Origin: Rhizoclosmatium globosum
Taxonomy: Eukaryota; Chytridiomycota; Chytridiomycetes; Chytridiales; Chytriomycetaceae
Reading direction: 5' to 3'
NCBI GenBank assembly: GCA_002104985.1
Contig: MCGO01000150.1
Span: 1-64,000 of the forward strand
Length of the DNA stretch: 64,000 nucleotides
The position numbers and the translations under genes are program-made. Shown piece by piece: positions 1-12,041 of the stretch (positions are counted from its first letter, which is position 1; every line of letters begins with the position of its first letter). The notes beneath the pieces were generated by a model. That model saw only the letters and a program-made list of their open reading frames with translations, did no database searches and had not been told where the DNA came from.

Positions 1-542
1 TCGTCGCTGGATTCCTCCTTCTTGGCAACAGCCTATATTGAACAATCTAATGAATACCAACGATTGATAGTGGATAGATAAAATACAATACCTTGGCTGG
101 TGCCTTCTTTGGAGGCTCTTCATCGCTGGAATCATCGCTTGAGTCAGAGTCATCAGAGCTAGATTGATCAATATTAGCGGAAATTCATGAATTCAATTAG
201 AATACTTACTCAGACTCGACAGGCTTCTTGGCTGCAGGCTATTTTGGAATGATCAATAACAGATTTACTGGTTTCAACTGACAAGAACCAACCTTGGCGG
301 CAACCTTCTTTGGGGCTTCCTCCTCAGAGCTGTCGTCGTCGGAGCTATCATCGTCTGAGCTCTCCTCCTTCACAGGCTGATTGGTTGACAAGAAGGAGTG
401 AGATTGCCATAACATTATCGACTGACAATATTGAACAAACCTTCTTGGCAGCTGGAGCGGCCTTCTTGACTTCCTTAACTGGAGCAGCCTTCTTCTCGAC
501 CTTTCCTCCCTTAACACTCTTGATGACGTCGCTTTTGGCCAT
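1..542 (-). CDS. Nucleolin/NSR1-like nucleolar protein, N-terminal part (3' end outside window)
   Basis: The ATG at 542 opens a Lys/Ala-rich exon (about 542-439, with AAPVKEVKKAAPAAKK). Short exons follow (about 376-293, 238-210, 159-93 and on to the window edge), separated by GT-AG introns of about 50-65 bp. They encode alternating Ser/Asp/Glu runs (SSDDDSSDDDSSEEEAPKK) and PKKAPAK-type basic linkers. That acidic-serine/basic alternation is typical of the N-terminal half of nucleolin, NSR1 or SRP40, which act in rRNA transcription and pre-ribosome assembly in the nucleolus; the serine runs are usual casein kinase 2 targets. No RRM or RGG segment is visible before the edge, so SRP40-like and nucleolin-like cannot be told apart. 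It is the third gene of a same-strand array with the next two genes, which argues for a tandem family. Confidence 0.6.
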
Positions 543-721
543 GATTGGATTCCTTTTTTGCGACTAGTTTCACTTCCCCGAAAAAAACAAAAAGAAAAAC
601 AAGGCGTCCCCCCAAATGATACATAAACTGTCTCCCAAAGAATAGTGTATTTGCTTGAAAATATCTTAAAATAATGAAGGAAAGCTCCAGCAGTGAGTGA
701 ATGAAATCAAAAGGGGCTTCT

Positions 722-2041
722 TTAGAAACCACCACGACCTCGTCCACGACCACCTCCTCCACGTCCACGGCCTCCTCCGAATCCTCCACGGCCTCCTCCG
801 CGACCTCCGCCAAATCCACCACGGCCTCCGCCACGGCCCCCACCGAATCCTCCGCGCCACCACGGCCACCACGACCTCCACGGTCAGAACCTCCCTCTGG
901 TCTTGGAGTGCTAAAGTCGAGACGGATCTTGCGGCCCTCGTATTCGGCACCGTTAGAGCCTCAAGAGCAGCCTTGGCGTTCTCAATGTCAGAGTACTGAA
1001 CGTAAGCAAATCTGGATAATATGTCAGCAAAAGAAACAAATTGGCATCTCGGAATTAGGATTAAAATGTAACTCACCCTTTAGGGTTTCCAGACTCACGG
1101 TCAGTTGGGAGACGGCAAGAAACAATCTCTCCGTGCTCGCTGAAAGCTCTCTGAGACCATCCTCAGTAGCATCGAAGCTCAAGTTTCCAACAAACAAGGT
1201 GTCAGCTGGGGCAGAAATCTTCTCGTCCTCTCTGGGCGTGGAGCGGAAAGGTCAACACGAATGTTGCGTCCATCAAGCTCAGAGTCGGCAAGCTCGAGAG
1301 CCTTCTTGGCGGAAGCAGAGTCGGCAAACTCGACGTAACCGAAACCCCTTTTGCGTCCCGTCTGGTCCGTTGATGATACGAACGCTGACAACTTCTCCGG
1401 CGGAGGAAAAGTGCTCAGTGATCATGTCCTCATCAGCCTTGAAAGACAAGTTTCCGACGAAAACTAAGGGAATGATAGGATGAGTACTGCGCGAAAAGGA
1501 GGTGTAAATGATCAATTTAAACGTACTAGTCTTTGAGGCACCGTCGTCAGACTTTTGCTTCTTTGGGGAAGATGCAGAGCTGTCTTCAGCAGCACGCTTC
1601 TTGGAAGCTGGCTTCTCCTCCTAATTCATGAATATTTAGGGAGGCAGCTCTAAACATGATCAAGAACACCCAAACCAACCTCTTCCTCATCTTCCTCCTC
1701 GTCCTCGTCATCGTCCTCATCCTCGTCGTCTTCATCACTATTAAGGAAAACGAGGGAAACGATCAGTCAAAGTTACACACACATATTGTCGAGGTTAAAC
1801 ACGCACTCATCCTCATCGTCATCTTCCTCATCTTCATCGTCCTCCTCTTTGGAATCTTTGAAAAGAAAGGTAGTTTATTTTAGATACAGGCACCAAGAGG
1901 AGAGCAGTCAAAGGTTGTGGGCAATGAGTTTGTATAGTAACCTTCTTTGAGACTGCGGCAGCCTTCTTGGTGTCCTTTCCAGCTGGAGCAGCCTTAGCTG
2001 CTACTTTGCTAGCTCCTTTCTTCCGCGACCTCTTTGCCCAT
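722..2041 (-). CDS. Nucleolin/NSR1-like protein: acidic N-terminus, two RRMs, RGG tail; about six single-base frameshifts
   Basis: Read from the ATG at 2041 (MGKEVA, compare MGKDVAKKGK in the next gene), the product has a Lys/Ala-rich start, acidic exons (about 1856-1678), RRM1 (FVGNLSFKADEDMITEHF; second half GFGYVEFADSASAKKALELA), RRM2 (TLFVGNLSFDATEDGL; RFAYVQYSDIENAKAALEAL) and a C-terminal Gly/Arg tail ending GRGRGRGGF with stop at 722-724. This is the NSR1/nucleolin layout for pre-rRNA processing in the nucleolus. The frame must be corrected near 2020, 1346, 1230, 1145, 953 and 855. Each shift is one base and reading resumes in the expected family sequence, so I favour assembly indels over true decay, but a pseudogene is not excluded. 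The tandem neighbour has the same architecture with only one shift. An alternative upstream ATG at 2112 would avoid the first shift. Confidence 0.75.
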
Positions 2042-2145
2042 CTTGTGTTTCGAGTTTGATTTTTTTCGGTTTGCAAAAAGAAAAAGAAAACATGGCTCTG
2101 CCAGGTCACCACATCTCGAGGAATTTCCCATGGAATTGGTTTTTT

Positions 2146-3590
2146 TTATTCAGAAGTTGAATGAGCTCCTCGGTTTCCTCCTCTACCACCTCGTCCCCTT
2201 CCTCCACGATCTGAACCACCTCCGCGACCACCTTGAAACGAACGTTTAGAGAAACAGAAACCCTCTTCTAAAGAAGGCACTTACCACGGCTTCCGCCTCG
2301 ACCACCTCTACCGCCTCTTTCTGAGCTAAAACCACCTCGACCACCTAAAAACAGAAAGTAAGACTACCAAAAACAAACAAGCGTTTCAGACTAACCTCCT
2401 CGTCCACCACGATCAGATCCACCCCGCCCTCTAAAAGCACCACCTCTTCCACCACGCCCATGTTTGAAAATATGCTTTACACCTTCATTCTTCAGCGGCG
2501 TCGAATAATCAAGTCTCAAGTTACGCCCTTCATACTCATGTCCATGCAATGCTTCCAACGCAGCCTGAGCCGACTTCTTTTCCGCAAACGTAATATACGC
2601 AAATCCTTTTGGAGTTCCACTCTCCCTATCAGTAGGGGATACGAATCTCAGTCACTTTCCCGTGCTTTCCAAACAACTCCTTGAGACTCTTTTCAGTTGC
2701 ATTCGCACTGAGGTTTCCAATGAATAAACTGTCGCATTCCGTTGTTGTAGGGCCTTTTTTGGATTGGATTGGAGTTGACCTGTCGACACGGATGTGACGG
2801 CCGTCAATTTCACGTCCTCCGAATGTGAGTGCTAGTGTGGCAGCTGCGTTGGTATCGAATTCAATGTATCCGAAGCCCTTTTTCTTTCCGTCGGGGCCAC
2901 TGATGAGACGGACACCAAGGACTTTTCCAGCCTCTGAAAAGACTTTTGTGAGGCTCTTTTCATCGGTTCCCCAAGACAAATTTCCGACGAAAACTTGGAA
3001 CGAGAAATGAATAGGGAGGTATTTTCGTTAGTTTCACGGCATTAATTCCAAGTTGTTAACATACTTGTTGTATCATCGTTCTCCACCTTCGCCTTTTTCG
3101 AAGATGACGCGTTTTCACTTTCTGCTGAACGCTTCTTTGTAGTTTTCTCAGCTTCTTCTTCATTCTAAGGGTTGTGTCAGGTTTTGGTTCAAACTAACCA
3201 CTCATTTACATCTTCATCGTCCTCATCATTTGATTCCTCTTGGTCATCCTCATCTTCATCGTCTCTATTTCTTGCAAGGGTTAAATCCTTTGTCAGTTTC
3301 CCTGATCATTCACATCAGCTCACCCATCTTTCTCGTCATAGTCTCCTTCCTCCTCGCCCTCGTCTTCATCTTCATCATCATCACTTTCGTCGCTGTTGTC
3401 ATCATCTTCATCATCTGACGAGTCGTGGTTGAATGTCGTTTGTTCAGCGATCTGATTCAAAACGTTCAGTTTAAACGACCGTGAAATAAGAAACAGTTAT
3501 AACCTTTGCAGCAATATCAGCAATCTGCTTTGATGACGCTGGAACGGGCTGAGCCGCAGTCTTTCCCTTCTTAGCAACGTCCTTCCCCAT
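2146..3590 (-). CDS. Nucleolin/NSR1-like protein: acidic N-terminus, two RRMs, RGG tail
   Basis: The ATG at 3590 starts MGKDVAKKGKTAAQPVPASS. Short exons then encode Asp/Glu/Ser runs and a Lys-rich nuclear-targeting stretch, RRM1 (FVGNLSWGTDEKSLTKVF, with RNP1-like KGFGYIEF), RRM2 (SLFIGNLSANATEKSLKELF, with KGFAYITF) and an RGG/GAR region spread over three exons, ending RGAHSTSE at 2146. Two RRMs plus a GAR tail is the fungal NSR1 / short nucleolin form, acting in pre-rRNA processing and 18S production. One extra base is needed in the G run near 2636 (plus strand), where RRM2 passes from EIRIP to TDRESGTPKG. About 350 residues and at least six introns. The GAR tail is probably an arginine-methylation target; that is family knowledge. 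Confidence 0.82.
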
Positions 3591-3640
3591 TCTATTGTGA
3601 TACGAAAAAAAGAAAGAAAGGACAAGTAGAACAACGTTTA

Positions 3641-6401
3641 TTACTTCAACAAATTCCGAACTTCGTCCACTTTCTTCCAAGTCTCAGTAAGCAGCTTGAA
3701 TCTAAATTGGAGGAATATTTGGTCAGTCAAAAACGAAAGCAAAAACTGCAAAGAACTCAACTCGAAAGCCAACGCCTCATCCATCTTCTGCACTTGCAGA
3801 GCATCCAAGAGCACTTCCTCACTTCGAGCGAAAACTCTTTCCAACTTGAGCTTTGACGGTTTCCGCCTGCTTCAACAACAACTCCTTCTGTCGCTGAACC
3901 TGTCCTAACCGAGGTTTCAAATGACTCCGAATTCGGCTCCCCAGTTCCTTCAACTCTTCCATAAATGCTAATTCAGCAGGACTCAATTCAGGCTGCGTCT
4001 GATCCATCAACAATTGAAGAACAGCATCGACACGAGAATGCATCGATTCTAGATTCTTTTGTGTTTTCTCCACACGTTCATCGAGACGGCGAGACTGCTC
4101 CGTGAGATTGTTTTCAACGATGGCTTGGTATGATTCAAGGGCCTTGTGTTGTTTGATGGCTTCTTCTTGAACATCCTCGACGCGGTGCTGGACTGTGAGT
4201 CCAGCGGCTTTGATTGCTGCAATGTCTGTGCGAATTTCAGTCACTTTTTGGGCCATAGTTTTCAAGAGGGCGTCGTCGTCAATCGGCTCTGCAGTGTCCT
4301 TTTGAGAGACAATGAGTGGTTGCTGTTTGTTGAGGATTGCTGGGGTTTCAAAGGGTGCTTTGATCTTTGGTGCATATGGGACAATATTGATGGTGGATTT
4401 TGGAAGCGGGGTTGTTGAGGACACTGGTTTGTTGGAGAGGGATAAGCTTGGTCGGATGAATAATGGATGGGCAAGCAACTGGTTTGAGGAAGTAGTCACA
4501 AGGAACGAGTATCCCAGAAGAATATCGCCAATAACTGTAAACGAAGAGATTTTATCTTTGGGGCTGTAAAATGAAGATTGTCAGTTGGCCAAGAGTATTC
4601 ATATGGAATTACCTGAAATCAAGGTCCACCAAACACTGCACATCACTTGAAATGTGTGTTTCGCTGTTAAATAGCTCCTTAGGTCCTCCTTCTTGGTTGA
4701 GTTTGGGCAACCACGGTCGTAAAGAAACCAAATGAGCTCCCTTAGAATGAGAAACAAAGAAAGCATCTGAATGATTGGGGTCAGTGTGAATCTTGATTCC
4801 AGTGTTGGCTTCATCAGTTGGATACACAAGTTGAATTCGTTCATACAATAGGAAGGTTGGTGCACTTCCTTCAAGATCCTATTCCAAACTTTTCAGCAGG
4901 ATTTTCCCATATAGTCAATGTTTAACTAACCTCTTCGGGAAGATTCCATTTTGCACACACTTTACCAACTTCGATACACACATTCAAGGTACCGCTTTCA
5001 AAGGCAGCAACAAACACACTGGTTGCTTCAGTCTCCAATGAAAACAAATCTACCGCAAAGTCATCGTCTCCAGCACCACTTCCATCTTCGGGTACCAATG
5101 AAACTGGTCCTTGACGTGTTGGTACCAGTTTTGCCTGCAAATTCCGAGACACTGAGAACCCAATCACATCTGAGGGTAACTGTTCCTGCATTCCAGCATT
5201 TGCGCTGTCAATTGCTTCATCAAGCCATCGGTTACGCCAATAAAACTGTTTCTCGAGGAATACTTTGTTCTTGCCAGATTTTGTTGATTTCCATTCACTT
5301 TCGTTGAAAGATTTGAGGAGAGTGAGATATGTATAACTCCAGACGCTGATTTTTTGACAAATGTGAGTGAATACATGGAACGTAGAATAAATAGACTCTT
5401 TTCCTCACCTTTTGAAAGGAATAAAGGGCAGACAACGTAAATGTGGCCACTTTTCATTAATCCATAAACAGTGAATGGCGTCCATCCTTGAAAGGTTTCT
5501 GAATTTGGCGAAACTGAGGAGGACCGCGAGAGAGGAGAGTGTCCAAACGCAAACGATACAGCTTCACGTTCATCCAAGTCAATTCCAAACACACCTTTCG
5601 AGTTGGTGCGTTTAACGGGACTTGGGTTAGTAGACGATGGCGATTTGTACGGAGCGTATTCACTCTGATCAGAAAAGTAGGCGACTTGTTCTGGTTCGCT
5701 TGGGTCTGATGACATGTCGTACATTCTTAAATACAAGGTAAGCCTTCGCATTGAGCGGTATCAATTTCAAACCTCAAATTCCATCAGCAGTGAGAACAAC
5801 GAGATGACAATGGCTTTCACTGAGAGGGTGCCATGCAACCTTTGCAATTGGAGAGCTGTTCTGCGAATGATACACGTCACCAATAGTGTGCAATCTGGGC
5901 TGAGTTATTAATAATAAGCTCAAGCAAGAAAGAGAAAGCGTACTTGACTTCTCTGACAGTTTGTAAAGTCTCCGAGGTCTTCAAAGCAGCAGAGTACTTG
6001 AGCGAAGGTGGCAGGACCATAACTGCCACGTGAAATTCACCCGCCAGTGCCAGCAGCTTCCCATTAGAGCTAAGAGCCAGCGACTTAACTTCGAAGGGAA
6101 CGCCAGGCGAGAGTTCCTTTCCAAGGCACCACACCACAGTCAGCAACGCAGACCCAAGAAACACCAAACAACACACCTGAATCGCGGCCTTCGAATTCTC
6201 CGCCGATTTCTTCACACGCGCAAGGTTCAACAGACGCACGACGGACCCGCTCGTTGATGCCGTCACTGAAATACAGTCGCTGTCGCCAGTCGTTGTTCCG
6301 CGAACAACTACGAGTGAAGTACTGGCACTGGCGCTGCTTGCTGGAAACAGTGTTGGCGCAAGACTTGGAAGCGCAGTGAGCCACGAAGATCCAACTGTCA
6401 T
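3641..6401 (-). CDS. NUP88: Nup88/Nup82-family nucleoporin
   Basis: Cytoplasmic-face nucleoporin of the Nup88/Nup82 type, which binds the Nup214/Nup159 complex in mRNA and protein export. The ATG at 6401 opens an N-terminal beta-propeller: FEVKSLALSSNGKLLALAGE is a blade resembling the family, and the next exon has IAKVAWHPLSESHCHLVVLT followed by LRMYD, a characteristic Nup88 stretch. Further exons run through about 5700-4600. The C-terminal third (about 4499-3641) is coiled coil rich in Gln, Glu and Leu (EELKELGSRIRSHLKPRL; ETWKKVDEVRNLLK), as expected. Two single-base shifts are needed, at a T run near 5777 and an A run near 3853. About 840 residues, close to family length. It is tandem with the HAP2 gene, whose stop lies only 54 bp upstream of this start. 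Confidence 0.82.
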
Positions 6402-6455
6402 CTTGGGTGTGTGTGTTTAAGACAAAAAGAAAGCAGTAACTTATTAATCTTTAAA

Positions 6456-7348
6456 TTATGTAGAGAACACCACAAAACCAAAACTACTCTGCACCCCGCG
6501 ACAACTGTCCATTCCCTTCCATCCCTCCCCCGCTCCCGCAGTAGCAGCAGCCGCAGCAGCAGCAGCAACCATTGCAATCGCTTCCATCACACCCCCACCA
6601 CTTCCACTTGCTTCCACCTCTTTCAACGCCGCCAACTCAGCTGCACTCAAGAACCGCCCTCCAGGTCCTCTCGGTCGTCTCATGGCGTGCTTGTGTCGGC
6701 TCTCGTGTGCGTATGGCGTTGTTTGCTTTCCAACAAGGCCTGGCTTGATTTTGGCCATCAGGGCTGCGCGTGCTTCTCTGCGTTTTAGAATTCTGTGGTA
6801 TTGTTTCACGTTCACGTAGATGGGTGCTTCTTCTTGTGGTTGTTGGTTTTGTTGTTGGTGTTGAGAGTGGTGGAGTTGTTGGTGAGTTGGATGAGCAGTA
6901 GAGTGAGGTGGGTGAGACGATTGTTGAAAATGCTGTTGGTTATTGTGATGGTGTTGTAATGCGGGCGGTTGGGGCTGGAACTGTGGGGGGAGGTGCTGTT
7001 GGAGCAACAACAATGGAGGCTGAGATTGTTGCTGCTGAAACTGTTGCTGATGTTGCTGTTGCTGATGATGATGCTGTTGCTGATGTTGTTGTGCCGATGG
7101 ATTATTAGACGGGGATGAATTATGATCATGTTGTTGGTACCGGCGATGGTAATCTGTTGGGGAATACAGTTTCAACCAATCGAACACAATGGACAATGGA
7201 CAAACACTCCTCCCCACTCCTCCGAACCTCCCTAATCAGAAAAAACTATACCTTGTGGAGAAGAACCGGGCAATCCCATCGCCAGGTATGCAGCCGCTGC
7301 GGCAGACTCAGAATCAGTCTGAATATCAAGTTGCTGTTGGAAGTTCAT
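6456..7348 (-). CDS. HAP2: CCAAT-binding factor subunit HAP2/NF-YA
   Basis: DNA-contacting subunit of the heterotrimeric CCAAT-binding complex. Exon 1 (7348-7252) starts MNFQQQLDIQTDSES. A roughly 100-bp intron follows, and exon 2 runs to the stop at 6456. The N-terminal half is a Gln/His/Pro-rich activation-type region. The NF-YA core lies at about residues 140-205: the subunit-association helix contains YVNVKQYHRILKRREARA, and the DNA-binding segment contains HESRHKHAMRRPRGPGGRF, with the conserved RHKHAM and GGRF residues intact. The linker between the halves (KIKPGLVGKQTTPYA) is a little longer than the yeast or animal form. The C-terminus is Ala-rich and ends in FGFVVFST. The upstream region holds three CCAAT pentamers, which may permit autoregulation (inference). 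Confidence 0.93.
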
Positions 7349-7939
7349 GCTTGATCGATCAAAGACAAGTTATAGGCTGATCGGAACGAAGCTTGTAGTT
7401 GAGAAGAAGGTTAGTGAAGCGAAAGAAGGCGGCTGGAAAGCCTGACAGAACCAACAAAGGAGTGGTAAAAGGGAAGCAAACGAGAAGAGGCTGGCGATAA
7501 GGCGCCAATCCCGTACATCCCTCTGACAGTTGATGATGATGGGGTGACGAAGAGGGGTGAAAGACTGGTTACTCACACAAGCACGGATAAGCCAAAAGAG
7601 TAGGAGAGGTTGTGATTGGGTGGAGCAGCGAGCCAATAGGAAAACGAAGAGCACAAAGAAAAAACCAACCCAATGCCAAAAACGGAAGGTGAAACAGCCG
7701 ATGGAAATTGTGAAGGAAATAAAGGCAGTCTTAGCAAGGAGGGTGTTTATATTTAGTTTTCTAGTCAAGAAGTGAGGTGAAATGATACCCAAGCAGTCCC
7801 ATCACACCAAAAGCCGACAAGTTATTATGGTTGAAAACAAATACAGTGGAAATACGAAGATAAATGTCTGCGATTTGGGACAGTCTAATATCACATTAAT
7901 GACCTTTAAAAAAAGCAGAAGAAAGAAACTTCACAAAAA
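7349..7939. promoter_or_regulatory. Divergent promoter region between HAP2 and the MBF-type factor, with three CCAAT pentamers
   Basis: About 590 bp lie between two divergently transcribed regulator genes. CCAAT occurs at 7505-7509 and 7633-7637 (the latter as agCCAATagg, close to the NF-Y consensus) and on the other strand at 7615-7619. I see no coding exon here and no clear TATA box. Because one flanking gene encodes the CCAAT-binding subunit itself, autoregulation is plausible but unproven. Confidence 0.4.
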
Positions 7940-10194
7940 ATGACTGCTAAAGATGCTGAAGTAACAATCAAGACAAGCACCTACTCCAATACGCCCGTGA
8001 TTGAGTTGATATACAAGGGCATGTCAGTTTTGCGTCGATCTGGGTATTTGGCCATCAATGGCACGCAAATCCTGACTATCGGAGGAGTTACTGAACGAGC
8101 GAAACGTGCACGCATATTGGACGTTAAATGCATCGGAGAGGGGTGGCCTGTTGAGAAAGTGCAGGGCGGGGCTGGAAAGTTTCAAGGCACATGGTGAGTT
8201 AAAAGACTTCTTTTTTGGGTGTGTTGGATTGTGGTTGGTTGTGTGTAAGAGAGGGTTTCTCGAAAAATCTCTTTTGCCTTCAATGCAACAACAACACACA
8301 ACATCACTTTGCAGGACAATGAGGCTAATGCTGGTACCAGGATGCCGGTTGTACACGCACTGCAGCTGGCTAAGGACTACGGGGTTGAGAAGATTGTGCA
8401 GCAGCTCGTAGACTATGTCCCGCCAGCCAACTCAGCAGCAGCCTCCGTGATCTCAGTGCACAAAGAAGGCGGTCTGTTCGTCGACCTTCACTCGTGTACC
8501 ACCACTAAACCACCTCTTTCTCTGCACCAAACAACAGACAATCCCGGAAGCGGAACATCGACACCGGTTGGGCAGCCGGGACGACGCGGACGCAGAAAGG
8601 CCACGGACGACGGCGGGAACCAAGTGCCCGCAAAGAAGCAGCGCACGGACGACTCCGAAGACGAGGTCTTTGCCGCGCCTTCAAAACCACTTCTTTTTGT
8701 TCGCCCAGATGCAACTAGAGCTGACAAGTCAAAGGCATTCCTTCTCTCCCTCTTCATCTCTTCGACTCCTCAAACTACTACTGCTACAAAGAAGTCTTGG
8801 CCAGACTATCTGTCGCTGGCCACTCCTCTTGATGTGAAGGGTAACACGGCAGTGCACTGGGCTGCCTCACTGGGACATACTGACACTCTGCAAGAGATCT
8901 TGGCCTTTGCTGCAACCCATAAGGATAACCCTCTCACAAGTGTAAACTATGCTCAAGAAACTGCTCTAATGCGCGCCCTCCATCTTCCAAACAACCACAT
9001 CCGCAAGTCATTCCCTCTCATTCTTTCCCTTCTACCCACAAAGGACCTGCTGCACCTGAAAGATGCACACAATCAGACTCTTTTCCATCATGCTGTTGCA
9101 TCGGTCATTGCATCTTCCATCTCAATTGAAGCCTGTGTATATTACTTGTCCTGCATCAAGGATGTCTTTGGGCTATTGCATCCAGCACAAGAGGGTGCAT
9201 CCTCCTCATCCGCTTCTACCACTTCTTCGTCTTCTTCCTTGAAACTTGAATCTTCCAGTGTTTCGTTTTTGAATGAAAAGGACTGGAATGGTGACACGGC
9301 ACTCAGTCTTGCTCGTCGTTGTATTCCTGGTGCCGGACCCATTGCAGATTTGCTGATTTCAATGGGTGCTTCTGATATACCCGACCCTGTGTCATTTGAA
9401 GGTATTGTTTATATCGTCACGAAACTAAAAAATACTCACCTTTTTGGTACAGCTGCGAAGAAAGCTGATGCCATCGCAGCAAAAGAAAAGCAATGGACAT
9501 TGACTTGGTTTCCCCTATTCCGATCCCTGCGACCGCTGTTGAGCCTCCTAAACCACACACTGACGACACAACGCCTTTCTTGGGCAACCCTGAATTTGTC
9601 GCTAAATCGCAAGAAATCCAAACAACCAGTCTTACCTTAATGAATGAACTTTCAACAGTGTATGCAAAAGCTCTTCACTCTCAGGAGTTGGCGTTGATTG
9701 AAGCCGAAGATCATGTCTCAGGCCTGATGGACAAAGTTGCAGAGTTGCGGAAAAAGAACAAGGGCTTGAGAGGACAGAATGTGAAATTGAGCGAGACCGC
9801 ACATCGTATTGGAATGATTCAAAAGAGTATTGAGGCTGAACTTGCAGCTCCAATCAAGCTAGAGCAGCAAGTTCCTATCAAAGAGAATGCAGGATCCGCT
9901 GCTGTTTCTGAACTGGGAGAGACAGACGCGCTAATGCGAGACGCTGATAATACGAATCCTCTTGGAAATTTGGAGCAAGAAATTGAACGCCTGCAAGCAA
10001 GGTTTGATGAACTTGAAGAAGAAGGGAGACGGTTAGGGCTCCAAAAGACGGCATTAAGAGTGCATGGACATGGAGACTTTTCAGAGTCTGTGAGTAAGAT
10101 GCGGAAGATTATTGCATTCTCGTGTCAGGTTCCGATGGATCAAATCGATCAGTACTTGGAACCTTTACTGGCAGCTTTGCAAAGCACTGTGTAG
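7940..10194 (+). CDS. MBF-type transcription factor (Mbp1/Res/Swi4 family): APSES domain, ankyrin repeats, coiled coil
   Basis: DNA-binding subunit of an MBF/SBF-like complex that drives G1/S genes. Exon 1 (7940-8193) encodes the APSES (KilA-N) domain, with GTQILTIGG, VEKVQGGAGKFQGTW and the turn-helix in between. I place the first intron at 8194-8340, since this acceptor gives GTWMPVVHALQLAKDYGVEK, matching the family's GTW-x-P...A..LA..YGV ending; the nearer acceptor at 8314 shifts the frame. Ankyrin repeats follow (GNTAVHWAASLGHTDTLQEI; NYAQETALMRALHLPNN; DWNGDTALSLARR), then an intron at 9402-9452 and a C-terminal coiled coil (LMDKVAELRKKNKGLRGQNV) ending in a Res-like PMDQIDQYLEPLLAAL. 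A one-base shift in an A run near 9480, or a later acceptor, is needed to join the C-terminal frame. About 685 residues. Confidence 0.85.
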
Positions 10195-10366
10195 AATATC
10201 TATAGCTGGAGTATAGCTGGAATAAAATGCTTGTGATCTTCTTTTTTGAATCCAAAACGAGTGCTGTTTGCTCAAAGAGAGTTCCAACCTCTCCAAGCCA
10301 AGCACACCTCATCAGTCACTCTTTTCTACCACCTTCCACACTCACTCCACGTACCTCATAACCACT

Positions 10367-11844
10367 ATGGCTGACCCGTTGGATGCCTTTCCCACTTTGT
10401 TCATCAACGGTCTGCCACCCAACATTACAGAGCTGGACATAGTCAATGTAATGGCAGACAACCAGATTGAAGCCAAAGTCATTATTGACAAGGACCCAGT
10501 GACACAAGCTCCTCGGGTCAAAGTAGTATTCAGATACATCCCAGATGGTGAGCAGGATGGGTGCCCCTTAAATTGACTGCCTTAAACCCTTAACAAACCT
10601 TTTATATCAGCTGAACGCTTCTTTGCAACTGTCAATGGCTCTGCATTCTTGGGCTCCAAAGTACATCTGACCTTCAAAGATCCCAACATGAACTTCTCCA
10701 ACACATCTGGATCCAAGACGATTGTTGTGAAGCGCATTCCTCTTCAAGTTACTTCGTTGGAGTTGTATGACGCTGTTAGAGCATTTGGGCGAATCATCTT
10801 TTGTAAAGTCATGATGGATCGTGGTGGATTGGAATCGTATGCTCTCTTGCAGTTTGAAGAGCAATTGGCTGCTGAGCACTGTATCGCTGAGATGAATGGA
10901 TTCGTTTTGCGAGGAAGTGCTCTGTAAGTACTCTCATAATCCGTTTACTAGCAGCTGCACTCATATTACAAACTAGCACTTTCAATTGGCAATTCCCCAA
11001 GAACTCAAATCACATTTATCCATCCATGCGATCATCGAGTGCAATGTCCAATTATAGTCAAATGCAACAGCAACAGCAACGCATGCCTTCTGGGCTTGAA
11101 GGCGGTATCAGTCTCGCCGTCAGCGCCGGTTGGACGGAGCAACCACTCACTGAAGAACCAACAACTCCATATGGTTCATATCCATCACCAAACCGCGCTC
11201 AATGGATGATGCGAACCGACCCTTATTCTGACCGTACCAATTCCTCCCCACTCCCAACCTCTCCACGTACAATTACAATCCTTCCTACAACCGGCTGGCA
11301 CTCTCGCGCAACTGTGAATGCATCCCTGATTGTGAACGACCCCAAACAACCCGCCGAACACACATGGGACGAATCCATGACAATCACACTCGATGATTTG
11401 AAATCAATCAGTCCTGCCCACGCGGTACTTGCATCCAGTTACGAGTCAGACTTGAATAATACCCCTGCCGCGTCACACCGTGACTCTTATTCCTCGAACG
11501 GATCGTATTCAGCAGCAGCAGCACCACTATTAGACCCACGCAACTTGTACGTCAAGAACTTGCCGATTGATCCGATTTTCGATACGCAGGACCTTTACGG
11601 GCTCTTTTCAGAATATGGAACAATTGTGTCGGCGAAAGTTATGATGGATGAGGTGAATTGGGTTAGCAAAGGGTTTGGGTTTGTGAGTTTTCGCGATGAG
11701 GAGGAAGCTCGTGTTGCGATGGAGGCATTGAATGGGTTTGTGTTGGATCCAGTTGGTGTGCCCAAGGGATTGGTTGTTTGCGTTGCTGAACCAAAAGGGT
11801 TTAGAGAGAGAAAGTTGATGGTGTTGCATGGTACCGGCCGTTGA
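10367..11844 (+). CDS. RNA-binding protein with three RRM-like domains
   Basis: Exons are 10367-10547, 10611-10923 and 10977-11844, and all joins keep one frame. RRM1 (about residues 5-85) is degenerate: TLFINGLPPNITELDIVNVM. RRM2 (about 115-190) has TIVVKRIPLQVTSLELYDAV and a weak RNP1. RRM3 near the C-terminus is the most canonical: NLYVKNLPIDPIFDTQDLYG and GFGFVSFRDEEEARVAMEAL. Between RRM2 and RRM3 lies a roughly 180-residue Ser/Thr/Pro/Gln-rich linker. About 453 residues. Spaced RRMs with an ALNGF-type end recall PABP or ELAV-like proteins, but I cannot assign an orthologue. It is probably a cytoplasmic or nuclear mRNA-binding regulator. It follows the MBF gene tandemly, with a 172-bp gap. 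Confidence 0.75.
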
Positions 11845-12041
11845 TGATATTCTGTGCCTGTGTTACCTAGCGTTGTATTGTTGTGTTGGTTGCTTGGGAG
11901 GTTGTTTGTGCCTCGTATTCTCTTACTGTATTTCTGTTCTATCCTGATGACCTCATTCTTATTCATGAAACCTCTTTGATGTGATAAACCAGAAACCTCT
12001 TTTCATTCTTTTTCTTATTCTTCTTGTCGTCTCCTAATTTA

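Noticed and set aside
701..1483. Plus-strand Ser/Thr-rich open frame of 260 codons
   Set aside because: It is the antisense of the RGG tail and RRMs of the nucleolin-like gene; its Thr/Ser runs are complements of Gly/Arg codons.
722..2041. Programmed ribosomal frameshifting as the cause of the shifts
   Set aside because: Six shifts of both directions in one gene, with no common slippery site, fit indels far better.
8309..8340. MBF intron acceptor at 8314 (ttgcag)
   Set aside because: It puts the ankyrin frame out by one and adds sequence foreign to the APSES end; the acceptor at 8340 gives GTWMP and keeps frame.
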